Shown here piece after piece: positions 26,290 through 34,412 of a DNA stretch of 64,000 nt (the first letter of the stretch is position 1; every line of letters starts with the position of its first letter). Location of the stretch: the NCBI GenBank assembly GCA_900319855.1, contig ONQC01000005.1, forward strand, positions 16,442 to 80,441, read 5' to 3'. The notes under the pieces are model-generated. The model was not told the origin of the DNA and searched no databases. It saw only the letters and a list, made by a program, of their open reading frames with translations. This DNA is from an uncultured Bacteroidales bacterium (GTDB lineage Bacteria; Bacteroidota; Bacteroidia; Bacteroidales; UBA932). The position numbers were made by a program, and so were the translations under genes.

Positions 26290-29200
26290 ATGAAGAATCT
26301 ATTTCTGAAAGTGACCCTGACCCTCGCGCTGCTGGCAGCGGGCCTGACGGCCTTTGCGCAGTCGACGGTCCGGGGAACCGTGAAAGACGCTTCCGGACAA
26401 GGTGTTGTCGGAGCATCTGTGTTTGTCCAGGGAACCCACAACGGCGCCATCGTGGATGTCGACGGTTCTTACTCCCTTTCCAATGTACAGGTAGGGGACA
26501 AGATCGAGTTCTCCTGTATCGGTTACACCTCCCAGGTCCTGACCTGGAACGGCGGTAACCTGAATGTCGTTCTCGCCGAAGACAGCGAAATGCTGGAAGG
26601 AACGGTCGTGACCGCTCTCGGTATCCGCAGGGACCAGAAAGCCCTGGGTTATGCCGTTACGGAAATGAAGGGCGACGAGCTTTCCCACAACGTCATCAAC
26701 CCGGTTTCCGCCCTCCAGGGCAAGGTCGCCGGTGTCGAGATCTCCGGATCTGACGGTGGTATGTTCGGTTCCAGCAAGATCATCATCCGTGGTGCTTCCA
26801 CCCTCTCCGGCAACAACCAGCCGATCTATGTCGTCGACGGCGTGATCCTGGACAATGCCTACAAGAACGGTGATGCCGACTGGTCCCAGACCGACAAGGA
26901 CTGGGGTAATGAACTGAAGAACCTCAACCCGGACGATTTCGAGACCGTGTCCATCCTGAAGGGTGCGGCTGCTACCGCCCTGTATGGTTCCCGTGGTCTG
27001 AATGGCGCGGTGGTTATCACCACCAAGAGCGGCCGCGGTTCCCGTGGCCTGGGCGTCAGCTTCTCCCAGACCGTCGGTGTCGACTACGTCTATGGCGGTC
27101 CTCGTTTCCAGAACGAATATGGCGAGGGTTATCTCTCTCTGTTCAGCGACGACCCGAACTCGATGTGGAACTGGAACTACCTGTACGAAGTAGATGGCGT
27201 TCCTGCCATTTATGATGCGGCGGGCAATCAGTATGGCACCTCTTACGGTCCTAAGTTCGACGGCCGCGACGTCCGTGACTATGATGACAGCATCATCAAG
27301 TGGCTGCCGAAGAAGAACAACTTCCGCGAGGCCTTTGACCTGGGTTGGAATACCAACACGAACGTGTCCGTCCAGGGCGGAAACGAGACCACGTCCTTCT
27401 ATACGTCCATGTCTTACAAGTATTCTGACGGTACGACGCCGAACAATACGTTCAACCGTCTTTCCCTGCTTGCCAAGGCTTCCCACAAGATTACGGACTG
27501 GATGGAACTGGAGGCCGGCATCAATTTCGCCAATTCCAAGCCGCGTGGCGCCGTGACGAACCTCGGTGAAAAATTCATCGACGGTACCTGGAGCCGTCTG
27601 TACGACTCCCGCTATTGGAGAACCCGCTACCAGAGCCAGTATGGCGGTGTCGCCAGCGCCAGCTATGGTGACGAGTACGGTTACGCTCCCGGTCGTGACC
27701 TTTGGTTCGCCCTGAACAACACGGACCAGTACCAGAAAGAAACTTCCGTCCGTCCGAACCTCAAGCTGACGGTAACCCTGACCCCCTGGCTCAAGTGGGT
27801 GACGGAAGGCAACTACAATTATTACTATATCCGCAGCGAAACCAAGGAACTCGGTCCTGGCTTCATGAACGAAGGCGGTTCCTATCGCATGGGCCTTTCC
27901 TCCAAGGAGCAGACCAACCTGAATACGAACCTGATGTTCAACAAGAGCTTCGGCACCGACTGGAACCTCTCCGGTTTCGTCCGTGGCGAGTATTACCACA
28001 ATTTCCTGCAGAACATCTCCATGTGGACGAACGGCGGACTCGTTGTTCCCGGCCAGTATTTCATCGGCAACTCCAAGGATACCCCGGGTTACGATCCGTA
28101 CATCAGTGGTGAGAAGACCATCCTCTCCCTGGTCGGACAGGCCGCCCTTTCCTGGCGCAACCAGGTCTTCCTCGAGGTGACCGGCCGTAACGACTGGTCT
28201 TCCTCCCTGGTCTATGCCGACGGTCATGGCAACTACTCTTATTTCTATCCGTCCGTGTCCGCTTCCTGGATCGTATCCGATACCTTCCGCGATTCCCTCC
28301 CGGATTGGATGTCCTTCCTGAAAGTACGTGCCTCCTGGGCCCAGGTCGGTAACGACACCGACGCCTACCGGATCAATACGGCGTATTCCCTGGTCAACAA
28401 CCGGCACGGCAACGACGGTGTCTACGGTCTGGAAATCCCGAATACCATCTATGCGACCGACCTCCGTCCGGAGCGCAAGAACTCCTGGGAAGTCGGTATC
28501 GACTGGCGCTTCTTCAACAACCGCATCGGCATCGACGCCACCTATTACAAGGAGAACACCACGGACCAGATCATGACGATCAGCATCCCGTCCAGCTCCG
28601 GTTACTCCAACCAGCTCATCAATGCCGGTAATATCCAGAACAGCGGTCTGGAAATCGCCCTCAACACGACGCCCGTCGAGACGCGTGACTTTTCCTGGGA
28701 TCTGAACTTCGTCTATACGAAGAACGCATCCAAGATCATCTCCCTGCACGAGAATGTTGCCGACTTCATCACCCTGACCGGTATGGCCGCCTACGGTAAC
28801 TACCGTATCGCATCCACCGCCAAGGTGAACGGCCCTTACGGCGTGCTGATGACCGACAACCTCCCGAAGGTGGATGAGAAGACCGGCATGAAGCTCCTGT
28901 CGACCCGTTACATGGCTTACGGCGTTACCTGGTATGAGCGCTCCGGCAAGGTCGAGGAACTGGGTTCCATGCTTCCGAAGTTCCTCGGCGGCATCAATAC
29001 GACGCTCCGCTACAAAGACCTCTCCCTCCGTGTCCAGCTGGATGCCCGTTTCGGCGGTAAGGTCGCCATCTACGGCAGCCACTACGGCGGTGCCTACGGT
29101 TACCTGGAGACCTCCCTCGAAGGACGTGATCCTTCCCACGGCGGTATTGCCTACACCTCCGTTTATGATGACATGAGCTATACGGACGGTATCATTCCGG

Positions 29201-29634
29201 ACGGCGGTTTCGCTGCCGGTACGACCCTGAACAGCATCAAGGGCGGCACCTACACCGTGGGTGACACGGCCGAGTCCTACCAGTCCCTGGTTGACAAGGG
29301 CATCCTCGAACCGGTCCACGCCTCTGCCTGGAACTACTTCATCAACAACTGGGGTCAGGGTACGATCAACGACACCTGGGTCGGCACGCTCAATTACATC
29401 GCGCTCCGCGAGGTGGCGCTGAGCTACCGTCTCCCCGAAAGAGTGGCCAACTCCATCAAGGCAAAGGGCCTCTCCGTCACCCTGGCCGGCCGTAACCTCG
29501 GCTACCTGCTCAACTCCCTGCCGAACAAGTTCAACCCGGAATCCCTCCGCGGTACGCAGGCCTCCCAGTTCATGATCCGTTCCGTCAGCCCTTACACGGC
29601 TAACTTCACGGCTACTGTCAACATTTCCTTCTAA
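26290..29634 (+). CDS. SusC/RagA family TonB-dependent receptor 3
   Basis: A 1114-residue outer-membrane importer. Its signal peptide and regulatory-like domain are almost identical to those of the receptor at 21056, but from about residue 118 (GIRRDQKALGYAV) the plug and barrel diverge. The plug contains GASTLSGNNQPIYVVDGVI. The protein ends in TATVNISF. It is paired with the SusD-like_2 lipoprotein 22 bases downstream. Upstream lie a promoter, three LytTR-like boxes and a leader palindrome, so it is probably regulated differently from its neighbour. Ligand unknown. Confidence 0.95.
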   Translation: MKNLFLKVTLTLALLAAGLTAFAQSTVRGTVKDASGQGVVGASVFVQGTHNGAIVDVDGSYSLSNVQVGDKIEFSCIGYTSQVLTWNGGNLNVVLAEDSEMLEGTVVTALGIRRDQKALGYAVTEMKGDELSHNVINPVSALQGKVAGVEISGSDGGMFGSSKIIIRGASTLSGNNQPIYVVDGVILDNAYKNGDADWSQTDKDWGNELKNLNPDDFETVSILKGAAATALYGSRGLNGAVVITTKSGRGSRGLGVSFSQTVGVDYVYGGPRFQNEYGEGYLSLFSDDPNSMWNWNYLYEVDGVPAIYDAAGNQYGTSYGPKFDGRDVRDYDDSIIKWLPKKNNFREAFDLGWNTNTNVSVQGGNETTSFYTSMSYKYSDGTTPNNTFNRLSLLAKASHKITDWMELEAGINFANSKPRGAVTNLGEKFIDGTWSRLYDSRYWRTRYQSQYGGVASASYGDEYGYAPGRDLWFALNNTDQYQKETSVRPNLKLTVTLTPWLKWVTEGNYNYYYIRSETKELGPGFMNEGGSYRMGLSSKEQTNLNTNLMFNKSFGTDWNLSGFVRGEYYHNFLQNISMWTNGGLVVPGQYFIGNSKDTPGYDPYISGEKTILSLVGQAALSWRNQVFLEVTGRNDWSSSLVYADGHGNYSYFYPSVSASWIVSDTFRDSLPDWMSFLKVRASWAQVGNDTDAYRINTAYSLVNNRHGNDGVYGLEIPNTIYATDLRPERKNSWEVGIDWRFFNNRIGIDATYYKENTTDQIMTISIPSSSGYSNQLINAGNIQNSGLEIALNTTPVETRDFSWDLNFVYTKNASKIISLHENVADFITLTGMAAYGNYRIASTAKVNGPYGVLMTDNLPKVDEKTGMKLLSTRYMAYGVTWYERSGKVEELGSMLPKFLGGINTTLRYKDLSLRVQLDARFGGKVAIYGSHYGGAYGYLETSLEGRDPSHGGIAYTSVYDDMSYTDGIIPDGGFAAGTTLNSIKGGTYTVGDTAESYQSLVDKGILEPVHASAWNYFINNWGQGTINDTWVGTLNYIALREVALSYRLPERVANSIKAKGLSVTLAGRNLGYLLNSLPNKFNPESLRGTQASQFMIRSVSPYTANFTATVNISF

Positions 29635-29656
29635 CAACTCAATGCTGAATACTATT

Positions 29657-31603
29657 ATGAAAAAGAATATCTTTATTATCGTTTCGATAGCTTTGAGTTC
29701 CTTGTTCTTCGTGGGTTGCTCCAAAGATTTCGCTGAACTGAACAAGAGCAAGACGGCCGTTACCACGCCGGATGCCAGCCGGCTTTTCTATGAAGCCGTG
29801 GTCAAGTTCGAGCCGCAGGGCTACCTGGAGTGGTACTACAATGCTCCGATGATGTACACCTGGAGCCAGTGGGGTGTCCCTACCGGCGGTTACACCGCCT
29901 CTTTCACGACGACGACCGAAACCGGCGACAAGGGCAGCAAGGCCATGGACGTGCTCCGGTATGTCAATGAAATCAAGGATTACATCGACCACCTCGAGAG
30001 CGACGACGACAAGGCGCTGAACCTTTCTTATTACTATGCTACCCGTGTCCTGGCGATCTACCTCGGCATCTTCGATACCGACCTGTATGGCTCCCGTGCC
30101 TACAGCGAGGCGGCTACCTATAAATTCGGCGGCCCGCTCACTCCGAAGTATGAAACCCAGGAAGAACTCTTCGATCTCTGGCTGACCCAGCTCGATGAAT
30201 GCATCGCCGGCTTTACCGCCGACAATGCCGTCATGACCGGCTCGCAGGACGTCATTTACGGTGGCAACCTGAAGAATTGGGCGAAATTCGCCAACTCCCT
30301 CAAGCTCCGTATCGCCGTCCGCCTGCTCAGCCAGAACAAGTCCAAGGCACAGAGCATCGCCAGCGCCGTGGCCTCTGCCGCTTGCGGTTACATCGCTACG
30401 GAAGATGACGCCGTGCTGTTCAACAAGGCGACCGTGTCCAATGACAAAGACATCGTCTATCACTGGAACAACGGTTTCATGACCGGAATCGGTGCCAACG
30501 CCAACGTCGTGGACTTCATGGTCGACAACCTCGACCCGCGCGTGCGCTTCTTCTACACCAAGAACCAGTGGTCTTCCAATATCATCCAGGCCTACTATGA
30601 CCGTGGCAAGGCGATTCCTGCTTTCATCGAAGAGGATGTCGAGTACTCCGTCGGTGAAGACGGCAAGAAGAAGTTCGAGGGCTTCAAGGCCCCCGGTGAG
30701 CCGTGGGTCCGCTATCATGGCCTTCCCGCCGACTTCGAAGCCGGTATGCCGAAGACGCCCAATTACAATGAGTGGATGTTCGATGCCGGTCACTTCCCGA
30801 TCTACAAGATGCAGGATGGAAAGGAGAGCACCGATGGACAGAAGTCCTATCGTCCCTGGTCTTATTTCAACCTGATGCTGGTGAATGGCCGTACCTACAA
30901 TGCGTCCTCCTTCTTCGCCACCACCCCGGATGACGTCCATGCCATCTCCTCCGTCGACCGTGAATGGTACGGTCTGTACATGGGCGCCGGCGAGGTCAAC
31001 CTCTATCTGGCCGAGTTCGCCCTCTACAATGGCGGCAACCTGGGCGGAAAGAGCGCCGAGGATTATTACAAGGCCGGCCTGACGGCTTCGGTCAAGGAGT
31101 ACGATGAGCTTTGCCGGCTCAACAAGGTCATGTACTACGGAACGACCTATGAGTATGATCCGGAAGATGTCAAGATCGACCTGGTTACGAACGACAAGGA
31201 TGCGAGCAAGGACGAGATCAGCGTCATGCTTTCCCATGCGGACTATCAGCTGACGGGCAGCAATGCCGAGAAGCTGGAGAAGGTCTTCCTCCAGGAGCTC
31301 ATCAACTTCACGATGAACCCGAACGAAAGCTTCGTCACCGCCCGCCGTTCCGGCTATCCGAAGTTCGGATCGACCCTGATCCCCCGTATCAATTTCAGCC
31401 AGGTCCCGGTGACCGAGATCCCGCGCCGTTTTGATACCGGTATGCCGGAGAAGACGGATATCATGTATGACATCCTCCTCAAGGCCTACCAGGATCAGGG
31501 CTTCACGCCTACCTCCCGTGGTGAGAACGGAGCGACCCTGCACAACGAGCGCGTCTGGTACGACAAGGGTGCACCTGAGTGGGGCGCCGGTTCGAACCTG
31601 TAG
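29657..31603 (+). CDS. SusD-like_2 family surface lipoprotein, long form
   Basis: A 648-residue lipoprotein (lipobox FFVGC, then SKDFAELNKSKT). It is about 100 residues longer than the neighbouring SusD-like_2 protein; the extra length is in the middle and C-terminal half. The segment LKNWAKFANSLKLRIAVRL is a strong family signature. The ATG at 29657 gives the normal MKK signal peptide; one at 29642 is also in frame. It is the partner of the receptor at 26290 and is followed by a terminator. Confidence 0.92.
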   Translation: MKKNIFIIVSIALSSLFFVGCSKDFAELNKSKTAVTTPDASRLFYEAVVKFEPQGYLEWYYNAPMMYTWSQWGVPTGGYTASFTTTTETGDKGSKAMDVLRYVNEIKDYIDHLESDDDKALNLSYYYATRVLAIYLGIFDTDLYGSRAYSEAATYKFGGPLTPKYETQEELFDLWLTQLDECIAGFTADNAVMTGSQDVIYGGNLKNWAKFANSLKLRIAVRLLSQNKSKAQSIASAVASAACGYIATEDDAVLFNKATVSNDKDIVYHWNNGFMTGIGANANVVDFMVDNLDPRVRFFYTKNQWSSNIIQAYYDRGKAIPAFIEEDVEYSVGEDGKKKFEGFKAPGEPWVRYHGLPADFEAGMPKTPNYNEWMFDAGHFPIYKMQDGKESTDGQKSYRPWSYFNLMLVNGRTYNASSFFATTPDDVHAISSVDREWYGLYMGAGEVNLYLAEFALYNGGNLGGKSAEDYYKAGLTASVKEYDELCRLNKVMYYGTTYEYDPEDVKIDLVTNDKDASKDEISVMLSHADYQLTGSNAEKLEKVFLQELINFTMNPNESFVTARRSGYPKFGSTLIPRINFSQVPVTEIPRRFDTGMPEKTDIMYDILLKAYQDQGFTPTSRGENGATLHNERVWYDKGAPEWGAGSNL

Positions 31604-31621
31604 TTCGATGTGATGTAAAAG

Positions 31622-31656
31622 AAGGAAGCCGGACTGGAAAGTTTGGCTTCCTTTTT
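31622..31656 (+). terminator. Terminator after the second enzyme-free SusC/D pair
   Basis: Perfect 9-bp arms AAGGAAGCC and GGCTTCCTT with a 14-nt loop lead into a T run. Confidence 0.8.
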
Positions 31657-31683
31657 GTCCCTATGAATGGAAAACAGCAAACG

Positions 31684-32325
31684 ATGAAAAAATACTTGCT
31701 TTCTGTCGTGGCGGTCCTCTGCTTCGCCGGGCTTGGCCATGCGGCCATCCAGGTTCCGCTTTATCCGGAATTCAAGACGGCGACGGTATACCTGGGCAAC
31801 CATACGCAGATCGTGGCGCCGATGAACTACGACCTGGGGGCGGACAAGATGTACTACAAAGACGGCGAGACCGTCATGGAACTGTCGCTCAGCAACCCCG
31901 TTGACAGCATCGTATGGAAAGGGGCGCACAGTTTCGTCCTGCGTGCCGGCCATTTCTGCGAGAAAATGAAGCTGGGCGGCAAGCCCGTCCTGGTCCAATG
32001 GCGCCTCAAAAAGGTGAGCATCGGGAAGAACGGGGCGCTCGGCGCCAATACGCAGAGCGGGAATATCAGCGAAATGAATCTGGCCGGCATGGGCATGTAT
32101 GGCGCCGGACAGACCGGAAGCGTAGAAAACTTCAAGCTGACCAACACCAACGTGTACATCGTCCCCGTTGCCAAGGGACAGCAGCGGATCGGTTCCCTCA
32201 AGCAGCTCTATAAGGCTTTCCCGGGGAAGGCGGAGGCCGCCAAGGCCTATGTGCGTGAGAAGGACCTCGACCTTACCCGCTATGAAGACTTCATGGAATT
32301 GCTGGCGTTCTGCCTGGAAGACTGA
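31684..32325 (+). CDS. Exported protein of unknown function
   Basis: I do not recognise this 213-residue protein. It has a clear signal peptide (about 1-21, ending GLGHAA) and no lipobox, so it is periplasmic or outer-membrane associated. The mature part is beta-rich in its first half (VPLYPEF, TQIVAPMNYDLGADKMYYKDG) and ends in a helical, lysine-rich stretch. The ATG at 31684 begins the signal peptide; an upstream ATG at 31663 would add seven residues. It lies between two terminators. No obvious promoter was found in the short upstream gap, so readthrough from the SusC/D pair may supply its mRNA. Confidence 0.7.
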   Translation: MKKYLLSVVAVLCFAGLGHAAIQVPLYPEFKTATVYLGNHTQIVAPMNYDLGADKMYYKDGETVMELSLSNPVDSIVWKGAHSFVLRAGHFCEKMKLGGKPVLVQWRLKKVSIGKNGALGANTQSGNISEMNLAGMGMYGAGQTGSVENFKLTNTNVYIVPVAKGQQRIGSLKQLYKAFPGKAEAAKAYVREKDLDLTRYEDFMELLAFCLED

Positions 32326-32348
32326 GTGTTACGCTAATGTAACTGCTT

Positions 32349-32384
32349 GCAGGCCGACCCTTTGGGGCCGGCCTGCTTTTCGTT
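32349..32384 (+). terminator. Terminator after the unknown exported protein
   Basis: Eight-base arms GCAGGCCG and CGGCCTGC are followed by TTTTCGTT. As at 26.1 kb, its tail overlaps the first LytTR-like box. Confidence 0.75.
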
Positions 32385-32429
32385 CATCCGCTTTAATTTA
32401 CCATTCATCGGGGTTTTCCGTCCGTTCAT
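32379..32429 (+). promoter_or_regulatory. Triple LytTR-like direct repeat upstream of the starch operon
   Basis: Boxes TTCGTTCAT (32379), ACCATTCAT (32400) and TCCGTTCAT (32421) start exactly 21 bp apart. The third matches the LytTR consensus fully and the others miss one position each. The last box ends 11 bases before the TTG -33 element. The geometry equals that at 26104-26154 to within one base, and the two blocks are 74% identical over 50 ungapped bases. Confidence 0.6.
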
Positions 32430-32440
32430 CCCCGGTGGAG

Positions 32441-32470
32441 TTGTTTTGTAAATCGGTTTAGTTACCTTTG
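32441..32470 (+). promoter_or_regulatory. Promoter of the starch operon
   Basis: TTG (32441-32443), 19 bases, then TACCTTTG (32463-32470). The leader to the ATG at 32502 is about 26 bases. Confidence 0.7.
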
Positions 32471-32501
32471 GTTGGTTTTATATCCGCATATTGGTAACAC
32501 C

Positions 32502-33836
32502 ATGAATACAAAACGCAACTTGACCTTCCGCGAGATGGTCGACCTGAGCTTCGGCTTCTTCGGCGTCCAGATCGCCTATGCGCTGCAGAGCGCAAACATC
32601 AGCCGTATCTTCGCCACCCTCGGCGCTGATCCCCACACCCTTTCCTTTTTCTGGATCCTGCCTCCGCTGATGGGCATGATCGTCCAGCCGCTGATCGGCA
32701 AGTATTCCGACCGCACCTGGTGCAAGATGGGCCGTCGCAAGCCGTACCTGCTCGTGGGCGCCATCGTGGCCGTGCTGGTCATGATGTTCCTGCCCAATGC
32801 CGGCAGCCTGAACCTGTCGACGGCGTATGCCTTCCTGGGTCTGAACGCCGCCATGTGGTTCGGCCTGTTCTCGTTGATCTTCCTGGATACCAGCATCAAC
32901 GTCGCCATGCAGCCGTTCAAGATGATGGTCGGCGACATGGTGGGCGAGGAGCAGAAGACGACCGCCTATTCGATCCAGAGCTTCCTGTGCAATGCGGGTT
33001 CCCTGGTCGGCTACCTCTTCCCGATCTTCTTCACCTGGATCGGCATCGCCAACACCGCTCCCCAGGGTGTCGTGCCGGATTCCGTGATCTGGTCCTTCTA
33101 TGCCGGCGCCGCCATCCTGATCCTGTGCGTGATCTATACCTTCATGCGGGTCAAGGAAATGCCGCCGAAGGAGTATGCCGAGTTCCATGGCATCGACCTG
33201 CAGGCCAAGGAGGAGAAGAAGGAGAGCGAAGGCCTCTTCCAGCTGTTGTTCAAGGCGCCGAAGACCTTCTGGACCGTCGGTCTGGTGCAGTTCTTCTGCT
33301 GGGCCGCGTTCCTCTATATGTGGACCTATACCAACGGCGCCATCGCCGACAATGTGTGGCACACCACCGACACCGCTTCCGCCGCTTATCAGGATGCCGG
33401 TAACTGGGTGGGCGTGCTTTTCGCCATCCAGGCGATCGGCTCCATCCTCTGGGCCACGGTCCTGCCGCGTTTCAAGAACCTCAAGACCGCCTATGTGGTC
33501 AGCCTGCTGGTCGGTGCCGTGGGTTTCGCCTCCGTGCTGTTCCTGCATGACAAATACCTGCTCTTCGGCTCGTATTTCCTGATCGGCTTCGCCTGGGCCG
33601 CCATGCTCGCCCTGCCGTTCACCCTGCTGACCAACGCCCTGGAGGGCAGCCCGTACATGGGCAGCTACCTGGGCCTGTTCAACGGCACCATCTGCCTCCC
33701 GCAGATCGTCGCCGCCGCGACCGGCGGCCTCGTGATGAAGCTGGTGGGCGGCAGCCAGCCGGTGATGCTGCTGATCGCCGGTATCTTCCTGGTGCTGGGC
33801 GCCGTGTGCGTCCGTTGGATTTCCGTCCGGAAATAA
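32502..33836 (+). CDS. SLC45/GPH-type sugar transporter, probable maltose or maltodextrin carrier
   Basis: A 444-residue, 12-helix major facilitator. The N-terminus (LSFGFFGVQIAYALQSANIS) and the loop GKYSDRTWCKMGRRKPY place it with SLC45-like disaccharide:proton symporters. These occur in Bacteroidota starch loci as the inner-membrane importer. The ATG at 32502 lies 32 bases after the -7 box; the frame is open a further ten codons upstream, but that would begin at the promoter. As first gene of the Sus operon it should import maltose and maltotriose released in the periplasm. Confidence 0.88.
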   Translation: MNTKRNLTFREMVDLSFGFFGVQIAYALQSANISRIFATLGADPHTLSFFWILPPLMGMIVQPLIGKYSDRTWCKMGRRKPYLLVGAIVAVLVMMFLPNAGSLNLSTAYAFLGLNAAMWFGLFSLIFLDTSINVAMQPFKMMVGDMVGEEQKTTAYSIQSFLCNAGSLVGYLFPIFFTWIGIANTAPQGVVPDSVIWSFYAGAAILILCVIYTFMRVKEMPPKEYAEFHGIDLQAKEEKKESEGLFQLLFKAPKTFWTVGLVQFFCWAAFLYMWTYTNGAIADNVWHTTDTASAAYQDAGNWVGVLFAIQAIGSILWATVLPRFKNLKTAYVVSLLVGAVGFASVLFLHDKYLLFGSYFLIGFAWAAMLALPFTLLTNALEGSPYMGSYLGLFNGTICLPQIVAAATGGLVMKLVGGSQPVMLLIAGIFLVLGAVCVRWISVRK

Positions 33837-33866
33837 TTTCAATTATTCTATACTAACTACAATCTA

Positions 33867-34412
33867 ATGAAAAGGATTCTAACCGCAGTGGCAATCAGTC
33901 TCGCATGTCTGGTTTCCACCACCGTACTCGCCCAGGGCGGGTATCAGGTTAAGGGTGTCGTCGTCGACGCCGCGGGTCCGGTCATCGGTGCCACCGTCAT
34001 TGAACAGGGCACCACGAACGGAACCTCGACCGGTCTCGACGGTGACTACGTCCTTACTGTCAAGTCCGCCGATGCCATGGTCGAGATCAGCTGCATCGGC
34101 TATGCAAGCCAGGTCTTCAAGGCCTCCGAAGTGCCCTCCACCATCACCCTGGCGGAGGACGCCGAGTTCCTTGACGACGTCGTGGTCATCGGTTACGGTA
34201 CCGTCAAGAAAAATGACATGACCGGTTCCGTCACCGCCATCAAGACCGAAGAACTCAACCGGGGCGCGATCGTCTCGACCCAGGACATGCTCAAGGGCAA
34301 GGTCGCGGGTCTGCAGGTCATCCCGGGTGACGGCCGTCCGGGCGGCGGATCGACGATCCGCTCATCGTCATCGACGGCGTTCCGCTGGCGGTCAACGGCG
34401 GCGAGGGTATGA
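33867..34412 (+). pseudogene. susC: susC of the starch operon, 5' fragment (frameshifted)
   Basis: Encodes the signal peptide (ending VLAQ), the carboxypeptidase regulatory-like domain and the start of the plug of a SusC-type receptor (VVVIGYGTVKKNDMTGSV, LKGKVAGLQV). It reads correctly to GGGSTIR at about codon 165, then runs out of frame to a TGA at 34410. The sequence that should follow (IRG, about ten residues, then the PLIVIDGVP strand) is partly missing: [12 protein letters not shown] resumes in another frame at about 34358. About 40 bases (3n+1) appear to be lost at an ACGATCCG motif. It may be a true deletion or an assembly error. Confidence 0.8.

Noticed and set aside
26299-29766. 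An 1155-codon open frame opposite the third SusC gene
   Set aside because: It is the same antisense effect; the plus-strand gene is complete, with signal peptide, plug and terminal aromatic residue.
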